Below the pieces are notes generated by a model that worked only from the letters and a program-made list of their open reading frames with translations, ran no database searches and was not told the DNA's origin. From Fragum whitleyi (Eukaryota; Mollusca; Bivalvia; Cardiida; Cardiidae), in the NCBI GenBank assembly GCA_948146395.1, contig OX411543.1, positions 52,928,017 to 52,992,016 of the forward strand: DNA of 64,000 nt, read 5' to 3'. The translations under genes were made by a program, and so were the position numbers. Positions 12,150 to 23,800 of the stretch are shown here, in pieces (the first letter of the stretch is position 1; the number at the start of each line of letters is the position of its first letter).

Positions 12150-12440
12150 TTCCGATTAAAAACATTCAAATTCGCTCACTCAGTGCCCATTTAGTAGCAT
12201 TTCGACAAGAAATTCAAATCGTTTAAGACGTTCCGAAATTGGTCAAAATGCATCAGATAAATTTTCAGAGAAGCACATTTTACGAAAGGGATGTTATATA
12301 ATGTCGCTAATTACGTTCATTTGAACGAAAATAGCGACATTGCGTTACATCTCTGTAGTACTAATCAAAACTAGCTCATCGATCACATTTGATTTCATTC
12401 CAAACTATCCCAATCATTAACCTCGTAAATGTCTCGGCAT
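12150..12440. mobile_element. MITE family A, copy 2 (partial)
   Basis: It contains CATTCAAATTCGCTCACTCA, the typical inner block CGACAAGAAATTCAAATCG, and a central hairpin in which ATGTCGCTAATTACGTTCAT is mirrored by AACGAAAATAGCGACAT. The outer ends are not well preserved. Confidence 0.6.
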
Positions 12441-12482
12441 TCGTAGAACATAACTAAGTCACTCAGTTCGCTCCGGCCGCCA

Positions 12483-12795
12483 TCATAGTGCAGCAGTAGC
12501 GCGTCGGACTATTATTCAAAAGAACCCAGGTTCGATCCTAATCCTTTTCGGCTATTCGTCTCCCACCAATTGGTTGATAATCGTAGACATACGAGGGGTT
12601 GCAGCTTAAAGCTAGAAAAGGATATCGAGGTCTCGGTGCAAAAACATAGTATGTGTCTATACAATGTATAGACACATACTATGTTTTTTCTATAGCCCTT
12701 CGATAAAGTGGTTGTACTAGTGTGAGAAATACCAGGACTCATTTGTTAAGTGCTCAAGCTGCCACTATGGATCCGCTCCGGTCTTGAATTACTTC
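12483..12795 (+). mobile_element. SINE family S, copy 3, carrying a perfect hairpin
   Basis: The tRNA-like head has GCAGTAGCGCGTCGGAC and B box GGTTCGATCCTA. The body (CTTTTCGGCTATTCGTCTCC and TTGATAATCGTAGAC) matches the other S copies. The body is interrupted by a 49-base perfect inverted repeat at 12640-12688. Confidence 0.72.
12640..12688. repeat. Perfect 24 bp inverted repeat
   Basis: The arms 12640-12663 and 12665-12688 are exact reverse complements around a single A. The arm begins AAAAACATAGTATGTGTC. No other S copy in the window has it, so it was added after this copy inserted or is a small palindromic insertion. Confidence 0.9.
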
Positions 12796-13247
12796 CGAGG
12801 TCGATGTACCCTAAAATAGTCCGGTGAGAAAAAATGATGTGCTCCTTTTGCCACACTGTTTTAATGTTTAAGTAAGAGTAAAGTGCTTGAATGAGATTCA
12901 GCTAGGTGCAAGACCTCTGCTACATTCCGTGCATGAGATGAAATGCGCTTAGGTGCAAACTATTTTTTCTTGGTGCCTGACCTTTGATGGAGGTACCAAA
13001 GTCTGCATACTCTTTCCTACTAAGAAAATTTTAGGGTAGTTGTGCTTAATGAAAAGATGTGAAAAATTCTATCCTGCAAGGTACTGTTTTCTGCAGATGA
13101 TATTCAAGAGCATATAATGCTCTACAAGCCGCACTAACTTATTAAGCCCAAATTTGTTTTTAAAGGAGCTACAGTCTGTCAAAATGTGCCTGTTTACTAT
13201 ATATATATTTAACACGGCCAAAACAGACAGGAGTGTAACCCTATATG

Positions 13248-13284
13248 ACTTCAAGCGGCCTTAAACCCTATACAAACAAACAGT
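13248..13284 (+). repeat. SINE family S tail fragment
   Basis: CAAGCGGCCTTAAACCCTAT followed by ACAAACAAACAG matches only the 3' tail of SINE family S. It lies about 300 bases upstream of the CLN6 start codon. Confidence 0.55.
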
Positions 13285-13583
13285 TCACTCCGATATTGTT
13301 CGACATTACCCTGGTCAGAGTTTGATTACGCAACTAAGATAAAACGTTTGATAATACCTGACGTTTGAACATATAGAGGCGACATATTGTTAATAGGCTA
13401 TTAAATCGACATAACTACAGCTTATCCGAATTGAAGTTAAGACCTTTTTGTCTCAAATTTGGGATATTTATGACACTAAAATGTGATAAAAAATTTTGGA
13501 CTTGTATATGAATGTATACACCAACGATATTCTTTAAGTGTTTGCTTGGTAGTGCTTCAAAATTAAAAAAAAAAGGTACTAAT

Positions 13584-16500
13584 ATGTTCGAGCAGAGGAA
13601 AAGGGCTAAAGAGTCCAATTATTTACAGAAATCAGAACCATTCATAAGTGTGGAGTCAGAGGGTTACGATGGGAAATATAAGAAGTGAGTTTCAATATTC
13701 TGAATATTTCTAACCGAAGAGGTTTTATAGGTTAAGTTTATAACATAGCATATAGGTAGATTTTGCGCGGTGAGCCGTGAAATAAACTTTTTATCGTTAG
13801 ATTCTCGTGCTATTTGTTCGAAATATATAAACCAGGTTAAAAAAATGCATTATGAAAGTTTAAAATTTACCTTTTAAACCCAAGTTATCGCTTGTCTTAA
13901 AACAAGGTTCACCTAAAACATGCACTCCAGCGAAGGGATCAGGTTAAATTCCTATCATTTGCTTTTTAATTATACCCGACTTACCTATGGTAATGGACTC
14001 GGTGCCTACGTCCGAGCTCAGTTTTGAAAATACACCTATACAGTTGATAACATCATGAAATTGACACTCCATCAAAGCCATACAAAACCACAGGGACTCT
14101 GCACATGATAAATAAGCCTTATACAATGATTTGGCTGAAAAAATAAAAAGTGGTATGTAAATATAGTCTATATTTATAAACCATCATTATTTTTTTCAGC
14201 CAAATCATTGTATAAGGCTTAATTATTATGTGCAGAGACCCTGTGTACAAAACCTTTCGCTCAGAGCTTCAATCATTCATTCCAAACACTCACACTCATT
14301 CATATTAGTCAAAGATTTATATCGGATATTATTCAAATACGCTCCGAAATGGTTCAAATTGATTAACAATTAGATCTAAATCAAATCGATCAAATATTTG
14401 GCTGGTGTTGATTTGCAAGCGTCTAATGTGTCTGTGAAGACACAATATCAGAAAAGAACGCAAGTTCAATGAAAGAGGGGGTAGGAGTAAAATCATCGCT
14501 AATTTCGTGAAATTGAACAAAATTATCGATTGTGTTTTACCTCCCTTTGTAATCATTCAAATCTTGCCTTTTTAGCTCACCTGAGTACATCGTGCCCAAT
14601 GTGAGCTTTTGTGATAATTGAATATCCGTCGTGCGTCGTTAGACGTCAGCAATTTAGTGTTAACACTCTACAGGCCACAAATATGGACCGATCATCATGA
14701 AACTTGGTCAGAATTTTTGTCAAGTCACAAGGATGAACCCTATTGAAAATGAGAAGGATCCGTGCCATATCAAGTGAAAAGGGGCCTAAATGACAATTTT
14801 TATCTACACTCTAGAGGCCACAAATATGGTACAATCTGTTCAGAATGTCAGCTCACATTGATGTACCCTATTGAGAATTGGAAGAATCCATGCCATATCG
14901 AGGGAAAGGGGGCCTTAACAGCACAATCTTATATGCACTCTAGAGGCAACAAATATGGTCCAATTTTTATGAAACTTGGTTGGATTGTTTATAGGGTCAC
15001 TAAAATCAACCCTATTGAAAAGGGAAATGATCCATATGATATCACGGGAAAAGCGGCCTCCTGACAATAGTCTTGATTACACTCTAGAGGCCACAAATAT
15101 GGTCAAATCTTAATGAAACTTGCTTAGAATTTTATGCACGTCACAAGGTTGAACCGTATTGAAAATGGAAAGGATTCACATGATATCACAGGAAAAGGGG
15201 CCTTAATGACAGTGTTCACTATTCACCCAATTATGACTTTTGCTGGAAAATTTGATAATTGTTGATCAAAACAAACATACGAAGGTGAGCGATATATGAC
15301 CATCATGGTCCTCTTGTTTAGTTTATACTAATTTATTTTAGTTCGATTGCGACGAAAGCTTAAGCTTATAGAATCGCTCTCGAACGCTAAATCCTGATGT
15401 TTTCACGTCCCCGAGAGAGAGGTAGTGGTTTAAACCCACTGCTACCCATTTTTACAGCTGGGTGAACTGGGGCTGGCTATTAAGTGTTTTGCCCATAAAC
15501 ACACCCAGGCGACAGTGGGGCTCGAACCACGGACCTCCAGGTCACGGGTCGAGTGCATTTACCACTAGGCCACCGAGGCAGTCCTCTTGTTTGTTATTGA
15601 ATGTTTCAGAAAACAACGCCAAATTGAAGACAGGTTTCATTGGGATATTTGGTTGGTTTTAGCTCTGGAGAACTGGATATTTGATTTTGGAAGACCAATA
15701 GTTGCAGTAAGAGTTCTTTCTTTTATTCAGTGCTTTCCTCGGATTATGTAATAGTTATAGTTCATTTCTGACAATTTACGCGATATAACCTAAGCGGAGC
15801 TCAGAATATGAACTATAACTGTTTTACCGATCGACTTATTTTTTCATCATATAATGCTAGGTAAAAAGAGTTTCGCGTCGATCAATGATGTCATTCATTG
15901 TTGTTGCGTCATACATTCTTCAATAAAATCGAGGTAATCAAAAAGTGGGAGGGGCGAATTTAATCACCACCGGGTTTCTGTAAATATTTTGTCATTTGGC
16001 GAAACAAAATCATCCTTTCCGAAAATTTGTCTTCCATTTATGGTTTGATACTTGTAGACCTATGTGGGATAGTAGCTTGAGGCTAGAAAAGGAATTGTAG
16101 TACCCATGTAAGAAATAACAGAAAATCATTGTAAGGTGCTCCAGCCTCCGCGATATAATTGAGAGACTGTTGAAAGCGGTGTTAAACCTCATACAAACAA
16201 ACAGAACCACGGCATATTCATTAACAATAATACTTAGTTTGCAACAAGTCGTTTTTAGAAATCATTCATTGTGCATTGAAAAGCTGTAAATACCAAGTTT
16301 TGGTCCCAAGCGATACGACAGTTAAACGGACACGCTGGCTTACGATATTGGTGAGCTATCACAGGCTTAACATGCTTCGAATCACTTTTTTGCAATATTT
16401 AGTATCTCTAGAATCCTTAAGTAGGCATTTTATATTTTTTCTTTGTTTTGCATACATGTACCTTTCAAAGAACATTTGTTTGCGTTTTGCTAAAATTTGG

Positions 16501-19500
16501 GACCGTTGCAATACTATTCAATAAAATGTCGTTCAAAAGATTCAAACTATGATTTTAGAAGAAAGTGAGTTTTTGTATCGTTTCAACCCCGTTCGTCTTT
16601 TCTTTTTTATATCAATGTGAAAATGTGGAGTACAGAAAGGCTTGATTCGAGCAATCTCGTCGATGTCATTCATACTGCCGTGTACCATGTAGATTAATAT
16701 TTTATCAGAATCATTGATTTATAAGCTAAATCTACTCTTTATTAACATGCAGACAAATTATTCAAGAATTTTCTCCTCCTTTTAATGAGTAGTTGTGTAT
16801 TTTTTATACATTCTCGACTACAAGTTAAGGGTAATTCTGAGTTTTTTATCAGACAAGATTATGACGTCACTGTCTGGTTTTAAATGTAGTCCCCGCCCAT
16901 AATGACCTAAATTCACGTAGCTCACTTATTCGAGCAGATCGTCAGGTTATGGGATATATTTTTTGAATTTCAAACGAAATAGCGACCTTTCATTGGAGGA
17001 AAAAATAGGGTGATCGGTAACACTTGATAATTTCTTCACCAAAGTAGTGAAACTACAAAAAGGTTGAATCCTGCAGTGTTTTCCTTAATTCCATGCTTTT
17101 GGACCTTTGCTAAGCCTTTTTATTGATGAAGTCACCATTCTTTCGTGATATAACAGAATAAGTCCTAATACTTTAACTTTTCATTTCGTTTTTTTTTAAA
17201 TTTAAGTATATGAAATCGTTAGCTTTTGCTTTTATTAATTTTGTTTCGTGTGTGTAAAATCGATGAGATTTGGTATTTGACCTTTGAAATACTATATTTG
17301 ACCCGTCATGCAAAAAGGGACCATATGAGTAGTGCGCAAAGTGTCGAACAAAGTCAGACTGCGCGGATTGTGCAAACTGAATGGGTCAAAACTTTTCACA
17401 CTTTACTATTTTTTTTAAATCCAGAATGATCAATCTATTGTCCCGTAGAAGAATTTTGGATATGTGGCTTCTGGTTGATCTGTGCTAGACCCTATGTCTT
17501 GTTCAAATATTTATTTTACAGAGCTCCCAGATGGTCCCTTTTCGCGTGCCGGGTCACATATATTCACTCACGACCCATTCACTGCATTAAAGCTTGTGTT
17601 GCTAACACACTTTACACTCTGTCGATCTGAAACAATCACCTTCGATATTGTTTGTTTTCAAAGAAGAACTGTCCTTAAAGAGTCCGTGAAGTTTCAATTT
17701 CATTTTTTGATTAGAGTAGAAGGTATCTCAGCGGCCACCTGCATTAAAAAGGCACCTGTCTAAGGCAAGTACTAAGTTATCTAATGGACATTCGTATTTT
17801 GATTTTTCATTCGATTTCAGGTATCTTTTACATATATATTCAATTGTGTAATTAGTTAAATAGGGTCTAATTAGTTAAATAGATTTTTTAACCAGACAAA
17901 AATTGTGTTTCTGTTTTGCATCTACGCCTATGTATCATTATACACGAAACTATCGTGATGTTATTGTATATGTACATGCTTAGAAACCGGCAATGCTATT
18001 TATATTTGCTTTTTTCTTTTCATCTTTAAAAGTTATTCGTACCATTAGAATGGACACCCTTAAACAGACCAAGTGTTGGCGACTATTTTCATATGGCCTA
18101 CAATGTGATTACTCCTTTCTGTATTCTAAAGGTATGGACTTTTTTTCTTTGGTCGGATTGTAAATTACACGGTTTAATGACTCGTGTGGTGTATTTTCAC
18201 TAATCTTATAACTGCGCTGGAAAAGATTCCGACAAATCTGTGCACTAATGAACTCTGATCGCTCTTTAGCAAATACATAGCCCCAGACTAACTGTTTTAC
18301 CAGTTTTGAAAGTGGCAATACGAATATGCATGCAGTTAATTACACCGTGAAATTGACATTTAACTCAATCAAAACCATTCAGCGCTCCATTGATTCATTC
18401 CAAACACTCAATCAAACCATTCAAAAACGCTCCAAACTCACTGAAAAACATGAAAAACAAACTAATAATAGCTAGGAAAAAAATTGGGATTTCACTTATT
18501 TTATTGAAATTGTAAGCGTCTGATAGGTTCTTGAAGAAATGGGGAGCTATCTAATGAGCTTGTATGCATATTTTTCTAAAGGGAGGTAATCAATATTGCT
18601 AATTTTGTTCATCTCGAACAAAATTTGCAATATTGGATTACCTCCCATTAAATTCACTCAAAAGTCGCTCCTCACACTCATTCAATTTCATTCCTAAATC
18701 ATTTCAATATCATTCACCTTGTCAATTTGACGGTGTTTTTAACTGTAATGAATCGTTCTCTGTCTCGGTAGCTCAACGCATATGAGGAGTTATTCTCGAA
18801 ATGGCACCTTTTTGGTCTCGATGGCTTGTTACAAAACGTCGAGGCATTGTCATCTCCTCGGTGCCGTTTGTGTAGTTGTTGACATTGGTTTTGGTGTTGT
18901 AGTGACATTTTTTTTACCTTGGTCATATCTTTGTTGCCACATACGCATGAAACTTTCTATCTGAGCTATATAAGCTTCACACAGACCGTTAAGGGGTTTT
19001 AGTCTCGATGGCTTGTTACAAAACGTCGAGGCATTGTCATCTCCTCGGTGCCGTTTGTGTAGTTGTTGACATTGGTTTTGGCGTTGTAGTGACAACTTTC
19101 TTTTACCTTGGTCATATCTTTGTTGCCACATACGCATGAAACTTTCTATTTGAGCTATATAAGCTTCACATGGACTGTTAAAGGGGAATACCCCAGCAGC
19201 TATTTTTGAAAATTATGACCATTTTTCAAAATATACTGAACCATATAAAAAAAAGTCGGATTGTTCAGTCTTGTAGCAAGCAGTGAAAGTTAAAAACGTT
19301 TGCTCTCCTTTGTGGCTATATATTTAATTACAATACAAGTTAAAAAATGGTAATATGTCCTTTGGTCATATTTCTTTCGGATGTTTAAATGAATTGAGCA
19401 CAGCGTTCATGAGAAAATTAGAATCTGTCATTGGAATTTTTCCAAAATCAAATGTTCCGTATTTTCGTTAGTAGGATCTGGTAAGAAAACAGCTAAAAAT

Positions 19501-20791
19501 TATTGATAATTGGTGTCGATTTTCAAAAGAAAATCTTCATGATTCCCTTCCAAATCAGAGAAAAAACGAATTTAAAAATTATTGCACTTGAATCAACAGT
19601 CCTTTTTGGCGGATATAAGATATTCAGCTATAGCCTTAGAAACTTAAAAAAGGCATAAACAGCTCGTATTGGCAGCTAAGGAATGGGGCAGATAAATTTC
19701 ACAGAAGATTTGTTGTTCGAGAATATCTTAAGAATAAGTCTCCGTCAAAGTCCGAAAACTACTCAAAAGCCTGTCTTTACCCACATGCATCCATTCAGAG
19801 ACAAAATCATTAACCAATGCTCGGATTTGAGTAGGTTTGGTGTCTCGGTAACCGTAGGGTCCTATGTTCGGAGCTCGACATAGACAACGTATCGCTCGCT
19901 GTTATCTTAACTATCGCTTTCATAAGTGCTTTTCACCAATTTGGAAAGTTGCTGTTTGTTAAAAGTTTGAAAATTCCCTTTCAACTAAAGATTTCTTTGT
20001 GCGACATTTCTTTTGTTGTTCAGAATGGATATTATGCCTTATCCAGTACCTTCAACCGAGGGTGGCTCCCGCAAGCGTTGCTCTCATTTTAGTATGTGTA
20101 TTAGACAGTAGTAGTAGTTATCGCAAAAGTTACCATCCATCTTTCTTTTCAAACAAATAATCGCAATAAGGGTATGGATCCAGCTAGGTCAACTAGTGGT
20201 CTTTCACCAAACAAAAATATGAACAGGTAAAATGATCAGTCTAGTTAAAAAAAAATATACAGAATTTGAGAAAATGTCTATCCTGGTCAGACTGCGCAAT
20301 CTGCGCAGTCGGACAAGGATTGAAAATTTTCGCACATGCGTGTGTGTCCAATTTTTTTCTCGGCAGGTTTCATACAGTGAACAATATTTTCTATATTTCT
20401 AGTTATTGGACAGGTCATCCCGAAAAGTGTCCCAGACGCTTGTATACCTATCAATAATCGTCTTTGTGATGGGAGCCAGCATTCATCTTGTAGGAGACAG
20501 TATAGACCACAGACTAGTACATCTCGGGTACCAGCTACACCTGTCAGTCAGAGATAATCCAATCATGCAGAACCTGCAACCTCCTGGTCTGGTGAGCTTT
20601 ATAAAACCCTGTTATACCTTGCCAATAAATGCATTTTAGTATGGTAATTATCCTTGATTTATTCCAGTTATTTTTTTCGTTTATTTCTTATTATCTATTC
20701 TTTTGTTTTAAAGGACAATTTTACAAGTATTCTTACTCAAGTGTATGATACTCATCACACTGTAAGTACAACTCGGATATCACTAAATATA

Positions 20792-20836
<45 letters not shown>

Positions 20837-23800
20837 TATTTTTGTTGTTGTTGTTGTTCCTAAAAGTATGACCCTTGATTTATAATCGGACACCTTAATT
20901 TAAATAATTATGAATACACTGTATAGGAAATGCGACTTTGTTTTGGATTTTGATTGTGCTTCGTTGTTGCAATTGTATACTTGTAAATATAATCATTTTT
21001 CTATTACAGGTTGATTCTTTTGAATTACTGTATTCATATGATGAAGAGATAGGACATCTTATGTGGTAGGTACTTACGCGTGTAATTAGTGGATTAGTTA
21101 AAAAAATTCAAACGTAGCTGAATTCTGATATAATCATTTGTTTCATCTTTTAGAAAAACAAACATATTGTTCGACCGGGAAAAGATCCTATAGTCATTTA
21201 TGAGTTTTGGGGGTGGGTGGTGCTACTACAAGTTACAGTCAGTTACATCGTGAAATTGACATTCACCTAAATCAAAACCATTCTAAATCGCTCACTCAGC
21301 GCTCCAATCATTCATTTCAAACACTCACTCAAACCATCCAAACACGGTCAAACCCATTGAAAAATTTATCACCAACAATGTAATTCAAAATAAATTTTGA
21401 TAAAGAAATAACGCGATTTCACTTACATAATTCAAATAGTTAGCGTCTCATAGGTTTTTGAAGAAATAAGAAGCTATGTATACATGTAGAACTTGCATGC
21501 ATATTTTATCAAAGGGAGGTAATCTTTATCACTAATTTTGTTCATCCTGAACAAAATTTGCGATATAGGATTACCTCCCATTAAATTCACCCAAAACTCG
21601 CTCCTCACACTCATTCAATTTCATTCCAAAATCATAACTGAATCCGATGATTCACCTTGTCAATTTCACGTTGATGTTAACTGTATATCAAAGTAGTTCC
21701 ATCAGTTAACCTTTTATCTCATTTTGTATTGTGGAGGTATGAAATGAAAAAAAAAACAAACTCATAAATACTTTTTAGTTAATCCGCTAGTACAACATAT
21801 CAATAGTTTATTAGCACTTAACTTGCAAAACATTTACAGCCTAAACAATGGAATAAATTGTGGCTATTTTTTGTTAGTTTTATACATGTACTTCTGCGAA
21901 AACAAAGCAATATTAGCTTAAGGTAGAGGACCCGTAATAGTTCCGCAACATTTCGGACCACATATTCTTTCACAATGTTAACCGAGGTTTCCTTATGAAT
22001 ATCATTAGGAAACCTTGGTTAACACTGTCAAAGTTCCTTACTTCTGAGATGTTGCAAAAGTATTACGGGTTCACTACCTTTTTTGTTTTTTATTCATAAA
22101 AAGGTTACACAAATCGGCGTTCGAAATCGGCCCAATGTTGAAACAACAACTTTTGAAGCTTCGTTTACCCTCCTGCGACGAAAGTTTGCATTATTTTCAC
22201 TGGCTGTTGAATAACAACATCGCACTTCTCGTTAAATTATAGGATTAGTCTGTCGAAAATTGGATAGATAGCAGTTGTCATTCTAAAAATGCTGTGACGT
22301 AACGGCAAAAGGTGGCGGTCACTACTGTAAAAAATGACGTCCGTTTATATTTAACGTAAAATTGATGTTTTTCAAGTATATATTAATTCAATCCGAATTA
22401 ATGTCATTTGAAAAAAATGCCAATTGAAAAAACGACGTTTTTTTAGCAGTCTGGCGCTTCTGACATTTTTCTTTCGCGGTTGTCATTTTTTTGTTTGGAC
22501 CATCCAATAGACGTAAGACTTACATAATATTCCATTTGGCGTAATTCACTTAACTTAGCAATTCCTCTCTTAATGTACTGGTCAGAGTTTAGCCGAACTG
22601 CACAAAAATGACCCTTAGGACATGTACATATCAACTTTCTGTGATTTTGGGTGATATGATGCGGCGTCATAGAAAGGGAGAGGGCTTTGCCATGCAACAT
22701 TTCTGGTTATAATAACTTGTACATTTATTGACAGCTTTTTGTGAAATAAAATGTTGCTAATGATATGACTGTGGGCTCATTTAATCTGTTTGGAAATATT
22801 CCATGTTATGGATAAAGGGACTTTCTTGTAAAAAGAAGATTATATATTTACAAATCGAGTAAATTTTGGATAAAAGCAAGTGGAGCGATGCTGGCCTTCT
22901 TATGCCTCTATTTACTTAAAAAATATGACATTTCATTAAATATACCATCCAATAAGTAGTATTAACGAAAAATTAGTTTCTTAAAAAAATCGACGTATTT
23001 ATTTGAACTGAGTTTAAAAGATTCATTGTAGGTCTGTTCATATATTTTAGGTACATTCCATTTTTCATCAGCCTGTTACTGTATTTCACTGGTTGTTTCC
23101 AATCCAAACATACTGCCAGCTCTAAGAGAGGTATCGGATGGTGGGGACTTCTAGTATTTAGCGCCGTATATTATTGGTAAGTATGTAACTCCTTTGCCTG
23201 AAGAATATTTAATCCTAAACACTTTAATTAAAAGGATTGATGAAGACTCATCGATAGTGTGAGCAAGCATTCGCTCAATCGCGTAAAACGAATGTCACCT
23301 CTCACAATTAAGTTCTTTGTCACAATTACTGTTTTTGCTTCATCAGTGTTACTACGCAAGGATAACTCTGTAGGTTTTTAATAGCTTCGAAATAAGGTCG
23401 TGCCCTTTCAGATTAAATTTATCATTTCTCAAGATTTTTCTTCTCTAAATCACTCTTTAGTTCGATTATGGCGTGATGCTAGAATTCCTTAACATATGAA
23501 AATAATGCAAAAATCCCCTTTAAAACATAACAGGAAGATCAAAATTTTTAATCGGGTGAATGTATTATCCGCGTGAGCTATCGAAAGTTTAGAGCAAAAC
23601 AAAGTTTGTTTCTATACACTGTATGTACGCGTATACAATGTTTTCGATCTAAGCTCTCGCTGTTGTAACTTGTAGTAATATGCCGGAAATGCGTGTTTCT
23701 AAGTCATGACCGTCTGAACGTGTTTATACCGTACATATCTATTCACGTAGTTACATGTAGCATTAGAATCGGTAACCAGTCTAGTGACATCTGTGGTTTA

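Noticed and set aside
11929..12165. 78-codon minus-strand open frame with ordinary-looking composition
   Set aside because: It has no splice sites, no recognisable domain, and the continuation breaks at once; a frame of this length is expected by chance.
14762..15064. 100-codon plus-strand open frame
   Set aside because: It spans tandem units of element E and repeats with their period, so it is a by-product of the repeat.
22443..22700. 85-codon minus-strand frame in CLN6 intron 5
   Set aside because: No family, no splice context, no upstream exon; left as unexplained intron sequence.
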